Shown: positions 33,081 to 42,206, numbered from the stretch's first letter. The stretch: DNA of 64,000 bases from an uncultured Oscillospiraceae bacterium (GCA_947626845.1 CANQTW010000001.1:1-64000); one strand, 5' to 3'. Notes: generated by a model from the letters alone, not told the origin. Made by a program: numbers and translations.

Positions 33081-33710
33081 ATGGCAGAGCTTCACGTTCT
33101 CGATCACCCCCTCATCCATCACAAGCTGTCCGTCCTGCGGGACAAGAACACCGGCGTCAAGGAGTTCCGGGAGATCGTAGGAGAGATCTCCACCCTCATG
33201 TGCTATGAGGCCACCCGCAATCTTCCCACCGTGGAAAAGGTGGTGGAGACGCCCGTCGCCCCCGCCCATGTACGGACGCTGGGAGACCGCAAGATCACCA
33301 TCGTCCCCATTCTGAGAGCCGGTCTTGGCATGGTCGATCCCATGCTGAAGCTCCTGCCCTCCGCCCGCGTGGGCCATATCGGCCTCTTCCGTGACCCGGA
33401 TACCCACGAGCCCATCAAGTATTATTGCAAAATGCCCGACGATATCGCCGAAAGCTCCGTCATCATCGTCGATCCCATGCTGGCTACCGGCGGCTCCGCC
33501 GCCGCGGCCATCGACTTCATCAAGGAGTACGGCTGCAAGGATATCACCCTGGTGGACATCATCGCCGCCCCGGAGGGCATCGACGTGGTCCGCCGCAGTC
33601 ACCCCGACGTGGACATCTACGTGGCCGCCGTGGACGAGGGCCTCAACGACCACGCCTACATCGTCCCCGGCCTGGGCGACGCCGGTGACCGCATCTTCGG
33701 GACGAAATGA
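33081..33710 (+). CDS. upp: Uracil phosphoribosyltransferase
   Basis: The product is 209 residues, the standard Upp length. Key motifs are [28 protein letters not shown] at the start, [30 protein letters not shown], the PRPP loop [20 protein letters not shown], and [14 protein letters not shown] at the end. It converts uracil and PRPP to UMP in pyrimidine salvage. GGAGG precedes the ATG. It is followed by an AT-rich spacer and a bidirectional terminator (33865-33898) shared with the convergent galactanase gene. Confidence 0.96.
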   Translation: MAELHVLDHPLIHHKLSVLRDKNTGVKEFREIVGEISTLMCYEATRNLPTVEKVVETPVAPAHVRTLGDRKITIVPILRAGLGMVDPMLKLLPSARVGHIGLFRDPDTHEPIKYYCKMPDDIAESSVIIVDPMLATGGSAAAAIDFIKEYGCKDITLVDIIAAPEGIDVVRRSHPDVDIYVAAVDEGLNDHAYIVPGLGDAGDRIFGTK

Positions 33711-33864
33711 CCCGCGGCCCGATGGGGCCAAAAAGGCAACAGCTCACCAGACCCCGGAGGTTTTCCCTTCTCCTGGGCTTTACATGAAGCATTATACCAC
33801 GCTTCTAATTTATTGTCAAGTAAAAAATATAATAAAAATAATTAAATTTTTGTAAACAAGCAAA

Positions 33865-33898
33865 AAATACGCCGCCTGATTTTTCAGGCGGCGTATTT
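33865..33898. terminator. Bidirectional terminator between upp and the GH53 gene
   Basis: AAATACGCCGCCTGA and its complement form a 15-bp stem with a 4-base loop. T-rich tracts follow on both strands (six T on the minus strand). It ends both convergent genes. Confidence 0.88.
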
Positions 33899-33926
33899 CA
33901 GTCGTTCAGATTTTTCAGATTTGAAG

Positions 33927-36050
33927 TTACTCGGCTTTTGTCAGGGCCCAGTCGTCGAAGGCGCCCCAGGCGCCGGCGCCGGCGGAGACGGACACGCCCA
34001 GGGTGACGTCGCATTTCTCCGTCACGGTGAAGGTGATCTCCGGCTGCTGCCAGTTGAGGTAGCCGTTCAGCTCAAAGCCCTGCTTCTGCTCGCCCTGGGG
34101 GGTCCTGACGAAGATATAGGTGTCGTGTTCGCCCATATCGCCGCCCTGGCCGTAGAGGTAGAAGGTATAGGTCCCCGGCTCCAGGCTCACGGTGGTGGAG
34201 GTCACGGCGTTTTTAAAGGCGGAGTCCTTCCAGAAGTGCAGGCACCAGCTGCCGCCGTGGACGTTGCCGGCGTTGGCGCCCAGGTTGTTGATGCCGTCGC
34301 CGGGCCAGTTCTCCACGGTGTAGCCCTGATCTCCGCTCTCGAAGCCGCCGTTGGCCAGCAGGGACGGGAGGGCGGGGCGCTCCACCTTCACATAGGTAAA
34401 GGTCCACACCTTGTCGCCGCCGCCGTCATCGATCCAGCCCTTGACGCTCCACTCTCCGGGACTGTTCATGTCAATAAAGCTCGCGTCCTCCCAGTGGACG
34501 GGCAAGGCCTCCTGCTTGCGGCTGAGCCGGCCAAAATCCAGGGTGGCGGGCAGCTCCAACGTATCGCCAACGGTCAGGTTCAAACTGGCGCTGGGGATGT
34601 ACACAAAACGGTCAGGATACCCGGTGGTGCCGGTCATCATGTATTTGAACACATTGAGGGACTCTAAGGGCTTGCCGTCGAAGTCGAACATGGCCTTGTT
34701 GTTCATATCCGGCCCGCCGTAGCCGCCGTTCGCGGCGTTGGGGTCGTAGTCCTGGGCGTAGCTGGAGGCCCAGCCGGAGCCGCACTCGTCCCAGATACGC
34801 TTGTTTTCCTCAATGGCGGCGTCCCGTTCCGCGCCGGTGAGCTGAGAGATGTTCCGCACGGGAATCCAGGCGTTCTCCCAGTAGAACAGGCCGATGCCGG
34901 CGTCGCCGATGTCATGGACGGCCTTGGCCACCTCGGCGTACTCGATGGCCTGCCCCTGGGGGCTGACGGCGTACTCGGCGGGGGTGGGAGAATTACTGCC
35001 GTCGCCGTCATCGGCGGTGTAGGGGGCCCTGGTCTCGGCCACCATGACTTTCACGCCGTATTTATCCGCGATGGCCTTGATCTTGGCGGCCATGTCCTCC
35101 ACGGAGCCGTGCCACTGGGGATAGTAGGAGGTGGCGAACACGTCGAACCGGACGCCGCCGTCCGTCAGATGCTGGGCAATGCTGTCAAAATCCACGCTGT
35201 TGGGGGACTCGTAGTGGACGCAGGTCAGGATCTCGCGGCCCCTGGCCTCCCCTGCCGCGTGGACGGCGTCGCACCCGGCGTTATAGAGCTTGAGCATATT
35301 GGGCCACGCGGTCTCGCCGCAGATAGAGTTGGTGGTCTCGTTGCCCACCTGGACCATGCCCACGTCCACCCCCGCGTCCAGCAGGGTGTTGAGGCTGTCG
35401 GTGGTGAAATCCGCCAGGGCCTTGGCCTTGGTGTCGATGTCCATGCCCTCCCAGGCCTTTGGCACCAGCTGGCGGGAGGGATCGGCCCAGAAGTCGGAGT
35501 AGTGGAAGTCGATGAGTACCCGTATCCCCGCGTCCGTGGCCCACTTGCCCATGGTCACGGTGGAGGCGAGGTCGTTGTTGCCGCCGCCGTAGCCGTGGCC
35601 GTTCTCGTCATAGGGGTCGTTCCAGACACGCAGGCGTATCCAGTTGCAGCCGGCCTCATGGAGCAGCTTCATAAAGCCCGCGCCGTTCTCCTCCACGCTC
35701 TCCCCCAGGGAGTTGCCGTCCCAATCCTTGAACCGGGCGCCTGAGTTCAGCACCACCAGCAGGGAGGACACGTCGGTGCCGCGGATGAAGTCCTCGTCAT
35801 CGGTGACGTAGGGGACGTAGAGGCCGGCGTTCACAGGTTCCGGCACCTCCTCCTGAGTGGTATCCGGCACGGTGGTGTCCGGCGCTTTTGTGTCCGCTGT
35901 GGTATCCTCCGCGGTGTCGGACCCGGTGTCCTTTGTCCCGCCGGTGTCCCCGGCGGTGTCCTGGGACTCCCCCCCGCAGGCGGCCAGTCCCAGGCACAGG
36001 GACAGAGCCAGCAGAAGGGCCAGGATCGCGCGTATGCCCGTATGTTTCAT
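33927..36050 (-). CDS. Lipoprotein endo-beta-1,4-galactanase (GH53) with C-terminal CBM61-like module
   Basis: The product is 707 residues. A lipoprotein signal (LCLGLAAC, cysteine 25) is followed by a 40-residue Asp/Thr-rich linker. The GH53 domain (~85-430) shows E238 in VGMVQVGNETTN (acid/base) and E339 in VMVAETRAPY (nucleophile). An Ig-like/Big_4 segment (GYPDRFVYIPSASLNLTVGDTLELPATL) follows. The last ~150 residues (LLANGGFESGD...YTVENWPGDG...FDDWALTK) look like a beta-1,4-galactan-binding CBM61. It should cut pectic arabinogalactan I at the cell surface. No transporter or beta-galactosidase gene is adjacent, so product uptake is handled elsewhere. Confidence 0.94.
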   Translation of the reverse strand: MKHTGIRAILALLLALSLCLGLAACGGESQDTAGDTGGTKDTGSDTAEDTTADTKAPDTTVPDTTQEEVPEPVNAGLYVPYVTDDEDFIRGTDVSSLLVVLNSGARFKDWDGNSLGESVEENGAGFMKLLHEAGCNWIRLRVWNDPYDENGHGYGGGNNDLASTVTMGKWATDAGIRVLIDFHYSDFWADPSRQLVPKAWEGMDIDTKAKALADFTTDSLNTLLDAGVDVGMVQVGNETTNSICGETAWPNMLKLYNAGCDAVHAAGEARGREILTCVHYESPNSVDFDSIAQHLTDGGVRFDVFATSYYPQWHGSVEDMAAKIKAIADKYGVKVMVAETRAPYTADDGDGSNSPTPAEYAVSPQGQAIEYAEVAKAVHDIGDAGIGLFYWENAWIPVRNISQLTGAERDAAIEENKRIWDECGSGWASSYAQDYDPNAANGGYGGPDMNNKAMFDFDGKPLESLNVFKYMMTGTTGYPDRFVYIPSASLNLTVGDTLELPATLDFGRLSRKQEALPVHWEDASFIDMNSPGEWSVKGWIDDGGGDKVWTFTYVKVERPALPSLLANGGFESGDQGYTVENWPGDGINNLGANAGNVHGGSWCLHFWKDSAFKNAVTSTTVSLEPGTYTFYLYGQGGDMGEHDTYIFVRTPQGEQKQGFELNGYLNWQQPEITFTVTEKCDVTLGVSVSAGAGAWGAFDDWALTKAE

Positions 36051-36162
36051 GTTCGCTCCTCCTTATTCCGGCCCGACGGGGCCGGTCCTTTCCTCTATTA
36101 TCCCATTTTTCCCGCCGGATTGCAAGCCGTAAAAACCGCGTTTTTCCCGTTTTTCGCCAATT

Positions 36163-37446
36163 TTACCGGCCAACGGTCTCCAGCTCGGCCAGGGAGATAT
36201 CCCGGTCATGGCGGATGGGCTTCCATTTGACGCGCATGAACAGGGAGACGATGGAGACGGGCACCCCCGTCAGGGCAAATACAGGCCAGAGGAGCACATA
36301 GAGGATCAGCCTGCCCGTGCCGCAGCGGATGTGGCGGCGCTCACGCAGGACCACCACCGCCCCCTCGGCCACGGTCCCCAGCCACGACACCGCCAGGGCG
36401 GACAGGAGCCCCGGTACGGCGGCGAAGGGCGCGGACAGCACCGCCAGCGGGACCTCCGCCGTCAGGAGGCGGGAAAGGAACATCGCCGCGGCGTAGAGGA
36501 TGGAGGCCAGCGCCGAGATCAGCGAGTAGGGCAGTATGTAAAAGAACATGTCGTAGCAGGAGAACCGCCGCTTTCGACAGGTGAATATCCCCCGCAGGAG
36601 CTTGGGGAACAGGAGGAAGAAGCAGGCCAGCCTGCCCTTGGCCCAGCGGAGGCGCTGGCGCACCATGACGTCCACGGAGTAGGGCTGTTCGTCGAAAAAC
36701 TCCGCCGCCTCGCAAAAGTCGATCTTCACGCCCTGGGATATGGCCGTCAGGCACAGCTGGGTGTCCTCCGTCAGGCACGTCCAGTGCCAGCCGTCCTTCA
36801 ACAGACGGGAGGCCACGGCGCAGCCGGTGCCGGCGATGTGGGTGCTCTGGCGGAAGAAGCACCGAGGCCGGTGCATGGTCATGGTGGCGTCGTAAAAGTG
36901 TATCCCGTAGGCGGCGGAGATGAAATTGGTGTCAAAATTTTTCGTGTTCCGGTAGCCCACCACGATGTCCCCGCACTGGTCAAAGGCCCGGTCCAGCTGG
37001 GTGATGAAATCCCGCGCCAGCAGGTTATCCGCGTCGAAAAAGAGGTAGGCGTCCACGCTCTCGATGCCGTAATCACGGCGGATATTCTCAAAAAGCCACT
37101 CCAGCGCCCAGCCCTTCCTGGCCTTCTCCGGATCGTGGCGCTCATAGACCACGGCGCCCTTCTCCCGACAGATCCTGGCGGTGCCGTCCACGCAGTTGTC
37201 CGCCACCACAAACACCCGCAGCAGGGAATGGTCGTAGTCCTGGAGGGCGATGCTGTCCAGGAGGTTGCCGATGACGCGCTCCTCGTTGCGGGCCGCGATG
37301 ACGATGCCGTAGGTGTGGTTTTTTCGGGCCGTCGGGTAAATTTTGGCTTTTGTAAAAAATCCGGCTATGTAGAAAACTATCCGGTAGGCGATGAGGATCG
37401 AGTAGGCCGTCAGCAGGACGGAGCCGATCTTCTGTAAAAGCTCCAT
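36163..37446 (-). CDS. Membrane-bound processive-type glycosyltransferase, GT2
   Basis: The product is 427 residues. One N-terminal and three or four C-terminal transmembrane segments flank a GT2 domain. Motifs are the nucleotide-binding GIVIAARNEERVIGNLLDSI, FFDADNLLARDF (DxD), TCLTEDTQLCL (TED) and QRLRWAKGR (QxxRW), the set seen in cellulose/hyaluronan-synthase-like enzymes. It probably makes or transfers a cell-envelope beta-glycan using a UDP-sugar. No partner exporter or c-di-GMP domain is seen. It has its own promoter (37507-37535), and the neighbours are unrelated, so no product can be assigned. Confidence 0.88.
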   Translation of the reverse strand: MELLQKIGSVLLTAYSILIAYRIVFYIAGFFTKAKIYPTARKNHTYGIVIAARNEERVIGNLLDSIALQDYDHSLLRVFVVADNCVDGTARICREKGAVVYERHDPEKARKGWALEWLFENIRRDYGIESVDAYLFFDADNLLARDFITQLDRAFDQCGDIVVGYRNTKNFDTNFISAAYGIHFYDATMTMHRPRCFFRQSTHIAGTGCAVASRLLKDGWHWTCLTEDTQLCLTAISQGVKIDFCEAAEFFDEQPYSVDVMVRQRLRWAKGRLACFFLLFPKLLRGIFTCRKRRFSCYDMFFYILPYSLISALASILYAAAMFLSRLLTAEVPLAVLSAPFAAVPGLLSALAVSWLGTVAEGAVVVLRERRHIRCGTGRLILYVLLWPVFALTGVPVSIVSLFMRVKWKPIRHDRDISLAELETVGR

Positions 37447-37506
37447 GGAACGAAGTTCTCCTATAAACGTAAAAATATAAACGTAAAAGTATCCGTGACC
37501 GCGGAT

Positions 37507-37535
37507 ATTCTACCACACGGCGTTCCACGGCGCAA
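37507..37535 (-). promoter_or_regulatory. Promoter of the GT2 gene
   Basis: On the minus strand TTGCGC, a 17-bp spacer and TAGAAT lie about 60 bp before the GT2 start. Confidence 0.55.
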
Positions 37536-37570
37536 CAGGAGAAACATTAAAAATGATTAAAGATTCTATT

Positions 37571-38860
37571 TTATAATGTGGCCGTCAGGCCCAGCGTCAG
37601 TATCCCCTCGTTTTCGGCGTATATCTCCGGAAACTGCTCCAGCGGCAGGGGCGCGGCGCCAACGCCCGCCTCCACGGTATAGCCGGGGCGGTCATACTCC
37701 TGGATGAACCAGTCCTTGTACCCGGCGTAGCCGGAGGCCGTGGGGGTCAACTCCACCCGGTAGCCGCTGACGGCGGCGAACTTCTGGGCGATCTCAAAGG
37801 AATCCGGCGGGAGATAATCTAAATATTTCCAATATATCACCCGTCCCTGGGTGTGATAGGAGATGGTCAGGGAGAAATCCTGGCGGCGGGTCAGGTTGTA
37901 GGCGGCGCGGCTCTCCGGTATCTCCAGGGGGGCCGCGCCCACATAATCCCGCGGCGCCGGGGAAACATAGCCCTGGGCGAACTTGATCTCCCTGGCCTCG
38001 TTCCATCCGGCGGGGTATTGCAGGTTGGGGTCCACGCCGTTGATGTTGGCCTTCCAGCCCTCCGGGAACGGGATGGCGGGGTAATCCGCGGCGATGGCCC
38101 GCGCGGCCTCATAGTAGGGGCCGCTGTCCGTCTCGCCGGTGACCAGCGCCACCCCGTCGGGGTTGACCATGGGCATCATATATAAGGTACTCAGCTCATA
38201 GAGGCTCTGGGCGCTCTGACCGAACACGGTGCTGCCCACGGTCCGGCTCTTGGCGTATTTTTCCAAAAACGTCATGAGCAGGGGGCTGGTGATCCACTCG
38301 TTGGCGTGGTGGGCGGCGTTGTAAAAGACCTGGTTGGCGCCGGCGCCGATGGTGATCAGATGCAGGGGGCGGCCCATGACGCTCCTGCCGGCGTTGGAGA
38401 CGCCCAGGAACGGGTATCTGACGGACAGGCCCCTGACGCACACCTCCAGATACGCCGGAGTGAAGGGGACGCGGGCCGACACCACGTCATAGGGCCTGGG
38501 GATGACCACGCGGGAGCCCACCGCCAGGCGCAGAGGGTCCACCGACGGGTTGGCTGTCTCCACGGCCCGAACGGTGGCGCCGTAGGTTCGGGCCAGGGAA
38601 TAGAGGGTGTCGCCGGGGCGGACGGTCCTCAGAAAATACCCGGTGAGCCAGCTCTCCAGCGACGACCAGGTGACGGGCCCCGCCACGCCGTCGGGGGCCA
38701 GGCCGAAGGCGCTCTGGTACGATCTCAGCGCCCGCTCGGCCAGCGGCCCGAAAACCCCGTCCAGCGCCCCGGTGTAGTAGCCTGCGCGGGCCAGGGCCAG
38801 CTCCATCATGCTCACAAACGGCCCCGTGGAGCCGCGCCGCAGTACCTTATATTCCGCCAT
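37571..38860 (-). CDS. M14 gamma-D-glutamyl-diaminopimelate-type peptidase with PG-binding and LysM domains
   Basis: The product is 429 residues. It has an N-terminal PG_binding_1 domain (LRRGSTGPFVSMMELALARAGYYTGALDGVFGPLAERALRSYQ), a LysM domain (RTVRPGDTLYSLARTYGATVRAVETANP) and an M14 carboxypeptidase domain. The zinc ligands are H185 and E188 in HHANEW plus the histidine of SYHTQG. The general base glutamate is in YTVEAGVG. There is no signal peptide, as in endopeptidase I of sporulating bacilli, which acts on spore or sporangial peptidoglycan. Location beside spoIVB and spo0A agrees with a sporulation role, but expression control is not visible. Confidence 0.9.
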   Translation of the reverse strand: MAEYKVLRRGSTGPFVSMMELALARAGYYTGALDGVFGPLAERALRSYQSAFGLAPDGVAGPVTWSSLESWLTGYFLRTVRPGDTLYSLARTYGATVRAVETANPSVDPLRLAVGSRVVIPRPYDVVSARVPFTPAYLEVCVRGLSVRYPFLGVSNAGRSVMGRPLHLITIGAGANQVFYNAAHHANEWITSPLLMTFLEKYAKSRTVGSTVFGQSAQSLYELSTLYMMPMVNPDGVALVTGETDSGPYYEAARAIAADYPAIPFPEGWKANINGVDPNLQYPAGWNEAREIKFAQGYVSPAPRDYVGAAPLEIPESRAAYNLTRRQDFSLTISYHTQGRVIYWKYLDYLPPDSFEIAQKFAAVSGYRVELTPTASGYAGYKDWFIQEYDRPGYTVEAGVGAAPLPLEQFPEIYAENEGILTLGLTATL

Positions 38861-39146
38861 AATAGCCTCCTATGGGATGATTGATAGGAACAATGTCTCC
38901 CACTATCCTATGCGCTCTAATTTTGGAAAAGTCCGGCAAAGAACGTATTGCGAAAACGGGTCATATTTACCCCGCCCCGCCGGAAAAGGCCCGCGCCGCC
39001 CCGTCTGGGGCGCTTGCCCAGTCCAAAACCGAAAACTATTTCTACACACGCCTGTCTCCCCGCAGGACATATTAAAGTGACGGGAGCGGGACGCGCGTCC
39101 GCTTCCGTTATGACTGAATATAAAATAGATGGGGAGCAGGGTAACT

Positions 39147-40151
39147 ATGGATAAGCCTGATTTTAAAAAACGGGCCGTCGGAGCCGTCACGGCCGCTCTG
39201 GCAGCCCTTCTTCTCTCCGCCCCCGCGTTGGCGGCGGAGCTGCCTGACCGGCTGGTGCCGGTGGGCGAGGCCGTGGGAATCTCGGTAAAGACACGGGGCG
39301 TTATGGTCTCGGAGCTTTCGGAATTTGAGGAAAACGGGACCGTCACCGCCCCGGCCAGGGACGCGGGCCTTTTGCCGGGGGACGTGATCACCAGGATCGA
39401 CGGCGTGGAGATCGACTCCTCCGCCGCCATGAGTCGGGCGCTGGCCTCCTGCGGCGACCAGGTCACCGTGGTCTTTGAGCGCGGCGGCAGGACGCTCCAG
39501 GCCACGCTCCGTCCCCACCTGGACGGGGAGGAGCGGTATCTGGGCGTGTGGGTGCGTGACGGCCTCACCGGCATCGGCACCGTCACCTATTACGACCCGA
39601 ACACCGGCGACTTCGGCGCTCTGGGACACGCCATCGCCGACAGCGCCACCGGCGTCATCGTGCCGGTGCGGGAGGGCGCCATTCTGGACGCCCAGGTCAC
39701 CGGCGTCACCAAGGGCCGCGCCGGCGATCCGGGCCAGCTGGGCGGGAGCTTTGACTTCTCCTCGCCCCTGGGGGACGTCCGGAAAAACTGCGACTGCGGC
39801 ATCTTCGGCTCGCTGCTTACCGGCCTTGACGTAAACGAGGCCGTCCCCGCCGCCAGGGCGGAGGAGGTGAAGCCCGGCCCCGCGGTGGTCATCTCCGACG
39901 CCTCCGGCCAGCGCCGGGCGTATGCCGTGGAGATCACCCGCGTCTACCGGGGGGAGCGGGACGGCAGGGATATGATGCTGCGGGTCACGGACCGTGACCT
40001 GCTCGACCTCACCGGCGGCATCGTCCAGGGCATGTCCGGCAGTCCTATCCTCCAGGACGGCAAGCTTGTGGGCGCGGTCACCCATGTGCTTATCAACGAT
40101 CCCGAAAAGGGCTACGGCGTCTTTCTGGAAAACATGCTGAACGCCGCCTGA
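39147..40151 (+). CDS. spoIVB: SpoIVB signalling serine peptidase
   Basis: The product is 334 residues from ATG 39147. It has an N-terminal membrane-spanning signal (AVGAVTAALAALLLSAPALAAE), a PDZ domain (~40-110, ARDAGLLPGDVITRIDGVEI) and a SpoIVB S55 peptidase domain. The latter carries ALGHAI (histidine region) and GGIVQGMSGSPILQDGKLVGAVTHV (catalytic serine near 297). In Bacillus it is secreted from the forespore and activates pro-SigK processing by cleaving SpoIVFA. Its position directly upstream of spo0A is the classical arrangement. A terminator follows at 40160-40198. Confidence 0.95.
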   Translation: MDKPDFKKRAVGAVTAALAALLLSAPALAAELPDRLVPVGEAVGISVKTRGVMVSELSEFEENGTVTAPARDAGLLPGDVITRIDGVEIDSSAAMSRALASCGDQVTVVFERGGRTLQATLRPHLDGEERYLGVWVRDGLTGIGTVTYYDPNTGDFGALGHAIADSATGVIVPVREGAILDAQVTGVTKGRAGDPGQLGGSFDFSSPLGDVRKNCDCGIFGSLLTGLDVNEAVPAARAEEVKPGPAVVISDASGQRRAYAVEITRVYRGERDGRDMMLRVTDRDLLDLTGGIVQGMSGSPILQDGKLVGAVTHVLINDPEKGYGVFLENMLNAA

Positions 40152-40159
40152 TTCGGGGC

Positions 40160-40198
40160 GCTTCCGGGGGCGATTTTTGTCGCTTCCGGAAGCTTTTT
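40160..40198 (+). terminator. Intrinsic terminator of spoIVB
   Basis: GCTTCCGG at 40160-40167 pairs with CCGGAAGC at 40186-40193, followed by five T. Confidence 0.75.
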
Positions 40199-40293
40199 AT
40201 GTTAACACAACATTTAGTGGTGTTTTATGTATTAAATCCACTAAAAAGTTGGAAAAAGGGCGCAAATTTTTACAAAAAATGTTAAAAATGTGC

Positions 40294-40322
40294 TTGCAAA
40301 GTTTGTCCTGATATGGTAAATT
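40294..40322 (+). promoter_or_regulatory. Vegetative-type promoter of spo0A
   Basis: TTGCAA (40294-40299), 17 bp and TAAATT (40317-40322) lie about 52 bp before the spo0A start in an AT-rich tract. No convincing 0A box or SigH element could be picked out by eye. Confidence 0.5.
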
Positions 40323-40374
40323 ATTCCTATCAAGAGAGAAGTCAAAACGATTTTGGAATATGGAGGAATTACCA

Positions 40375-41157
40375 ATGGACCAAAAGATCACAATACTCAT
40401 CGCGGACGCCAACGCCGATCTCAGGGCGCTGCTCACCGAGACACTGGGCGCCGAGGCGGACATGGAGGTGACGGGCGCCACAGGCAGCGGGCTGGAGGCC
40501 ATGGAGCTGATCGCCGCCACGCACCCCCGCGTACTTCTGACGGACATGATCCTCACCGGCATCGACGGGCTGGAGCTGATCGAGCGCACCATGGAGCTGG
40601 AGGAGGAGCGCCGGCCTGTCTCCATCATGATGACCAGCTTTGTCAGCGACAGGACGCTCTCCGACGCGGCTGCCGCGGGCGCGGCGTACTTCCTGCAGAA
40701 GCCCTGCGACCCGGAATATCTCAAGTCCCGCATCCGCCGTCTGGCGGCGGAGCGCACCGCGCCGGCTGTCAAAAAGGAGCTGACGGAAAACGACCCGGAG
40801 TTGGAGGCGGTGGTCACCGAGATCATCCATGAGATCGGCATCCCCGCCCACATCAAGGGCTACCAGTATCTGCGGGAGGCCATCATGCGCACCGTGGACA
40901 ACATGGACATCATCAACGCCGTCACCAAGGTGCTCTACCCGGAGGTGGCGGAGAAGTTCGGCACCACACCCTCCCGCGTGGAGCGGGCCATCCGCCACGC
41001 CATCGAGGTGGCCTGGGACCGGGGCAACGTGGAGACCCTTCAGCGCTTTTTCGGCTACACCGTCTCCGGCATCAAGGGCAAGCCCACCAACTCCGAGTTC
41101 ATCGCCATGATCGCCGACAGGCTGTACCTGCAAAAGAAGGGCGAGAAGGCGAAATAA
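40375..41157 (+). CDS. spo0A: Sporulation master regulator Spo0A
   Basis: The product is 260 residues. The receiver domain has the phospho-acceptor aspartate in [15 protein letters not shown], the conserved threonine in MMTSF and lysine in FLQKPC. The Spo0A_C domain has [52 protein letters not shown] and [17 protein letters not shown], the DNA-binding recognition region. ATG at 40375 is preceded by GGAGGAA. Spo0A~P starts sporulation. A dispersed ~206-bp repeat (copy B) begins within 3 bp of the stop. Confidence 0.96.
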   Translation: MDQKITILIADANADLRALLTETLGAEADMEVTGATGSGLEAMELIAATHPRVLLTDMILTGIDGLELIERTMELEEERRPVSIMMTSFVSDRTLSDAAAAGAAYFLQKPCDPEYLKSRIRRLAAERTAPAVKKELTENDPELEAVVTEIIHEIGIPAHIKGYQYLREAIMRTVDNMDIINAVTKVLYPEVAEKFGTTPSRVERAIRHAIEVAWDRGNVETLQRFFGYTVSGIKGKPTNSEFIAMIADRLYLQKKGEKAK

Positions 41158-41159
41158 AC

Positions 41160-41365
41160 GGGACTGTCGAAAAAGCCCTGACGGGCTTTTTCCGACAAGG
41201 GGAACGTGCGGGTACTTTTCTCTGAATTTTGCGAAATTCAGAGAAAAGTACCCTGCTGTCGCCCTGCGCGCGCTGCAAAGCGGCACACTTGGGCAACAAA
41301 AGGAATTTTTTCCGACGCACATGTCGCCGGAAAAAATATCGAATTTGAGTTTTTGACAAGCTGAA
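41160..41365 (+). repeat. Dispersed ~206-bp non-coding repeat, copy B
   Basis: Same element as 25280-25490 but in opposite orientation. It begins with a hairpin (GAAAAAGCCC...GGGCTTTTTC), then a 13-bp inverted repeat around TTTTGCGA, and ends near GACAAGCTGAA, directly before a bidirectional terminator. No coding potential is seen. Confidence 0.9.
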
Positions 41366-41397
41366 AAGCGGGAGTCCGGTTTCGGACTCCCGCTTTT
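41364..41397. terminator. Bidirectional terminator between spo0A and the DUF6773-like gene
   Basis: A 15-bp stem (AAAAGCGGGAGTCCG and its complement) with a 4-base loop gives T-tracts on both strands. It ends the convergent transcripts. Confidence 0.88.
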
Positions 41398-41409
41398 GAG
41401 ACTGTCTGG

Positions 41410-41886
41410 TTACTGCTCTTTCTCCTCTTCAATATCATCCAATTTGCTGCGCCTCTTTTTATATATCAAACGAAAACCCTCCATGAGCGCGAAGCAAAGG
41501 ATAAACACGCCAACGCACAGGACGGCAATTTGAACGGCGGCACCAAGCTCGACCGGTTTCTCCAAGATAACAAAGGCTCTGACGGCGTTGATAATCCCAA
41601 AGATAACGGACGCAATGGCACTTGCAATAACGTCCGCTTTAAGCGTTGGTGTATAGCTTCGTGCCCACAGACCGTTTTTCAGGCTGGAAAACGCAATATA
41701 AACGCTTGCCGCCAATAAAGCGGCGATCTCACCGGCCAGCTCCTTCAGCGTTGCCCCCATCAATGCCTGCAGAAGAATGACGGCAAACAGGACCCAGAAC
41801 ACCAGCCAAAAGCCAAACTCCTCAATTTTCAGCAATTTCCTGTCCTGCATTTCATCGAGCATTTTTTCTGATTTTTTGTCTTTCAT
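41410..41886 (-). CDS. Small four-helix membrane protein, DUF6773-like
   Basis: The product is 158 residues from ATG 41886, preceded by GAGGAAAG. A charged N-terminus (MKDKKSEKMLDEMQDRKLLKIEEFGF) is followed by four hydrophobic segments in two pairs and a charged tail (KKRRSKLDDIEEEKEQ). The layout fits small membrane proteins commonly encoded right after an XRE regulator in Firmicutes; the DUF6773 assignment is from memory and tentative. It is co-transcribed with the regulator (stop and start nearly touch). Base composition here looks more AT-rich than the flanks, so horizontal acquisition of the pair is plausible. No function is known to me. Confidence 0.75.
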   Translation of the reverse strand: MKDKKSEKMLDEMQDRKLLKIEEFGFWLVFWVLFAVILLQALMGATLKELAGEIAALLAASVYIAFSSLKNGLWARSYTPTLKADVIASAIASVIFGIINAVRAFVILEKPVELGAAVQIAVLCVGVFILCFALMEGFRLIYKKRRSKLDDIEEEKEQ

Positions 41887-41887
41887 G

Positions 41888-42100
41888 TTAACTTTCCTCC
41901 TCGCCAAACAATTCATCGAGCGATTTCCCCAGCGTCCTGCAAATCGCGCGGCATAATTTGATCGTAGGGTTATAATCCCCCTGCTCTATGGCGTTCATCG
42001 TCTGCCGGGAAATGCCCACTGCCTCCGCAAGCGCCTTTTGCGTCATGTCCAATTCGGCCCTTGCCACTTTGATTTTTACATTTCTGCCTATAGGAACCAC
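41888..42100 (-). CDS. Small XRE-family transcriptional regulator
   Basis: The helix-turn-helix reads VARAELDMTQKALAEAVGISRQTMNAIEQGDYNPTIKLCRAICRTLGKSLDELF, a compact regulator of the YozG/Cro type. The start is uncertain. GTG at 42100 is within a purine-rich AGGAGGAGG stretch, and no in-frame ATG exists between that and the HTH; an ATA at 42091 has better spacing from the Shine-Dalgarno. Promoter 42111-42139 overlaps any longer reading. It forms an operon with the membrane protein downstream, which it probably controls. Confidence 0.85.
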   Translation of the reverse strand: MVPIGRNVKIKVARAELDMTQKALAEAVGISRQTMNAIEQGDYNPTIKLCRAICRTLGKSLDELFGEEES

Positions 42101-42110
42101 CTCCTCCTGT

Positions 42111-42139
42111 ACAGTAACATATATTTGAACAGAAGTCAA
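42111..42139 (-). promoter_or_regulatory. Promoter of the XRE/membrane-protein operon
   Basis: On the minus strand TTGACT, 17 bp and TACTGT immediately precede the AGGAGG site of the regulator gene. Confidence 0.68.
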
Positions 42140-42178
42140 GTATATACGATAAAAAATTTTGACCGGGAGCATTAAAAA

Positions 42179-42206
42179 AGAGGGAGTCCGAAATTGAACT
42201 CCCTCT
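42179..42206. terminator. Terminator between the M3 peptidase and XRE genes
   Basis: AGAGGGAGT and ACTCCCTCT flank a 10-base loop, with A/T tracts on both sides (TTTTTT on the minus strand). It sits between two minus-strand genes: downstream of neither stop on that strand, it insulates the XRE promoter region, and may end plus-strand transcripts. On the minus strand it lies upstream of the M3 gene's 3' end and therefore ends transcripts that finish at 42226. Confidence 0.7.

Noticed and set aside
33711..33864. Small gene between upp and the terminator
   Set aside because: The AT-rich stretch contains only short frames without ribosome sites; it looks like spacer.
38861..39146. SigF/SigG promoter for spoIVB
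   Set aside because: CATATTA at 39068-39074 resembles a SigG -10, but no matching -35 lies at the required distance, so no promoter was annotated.
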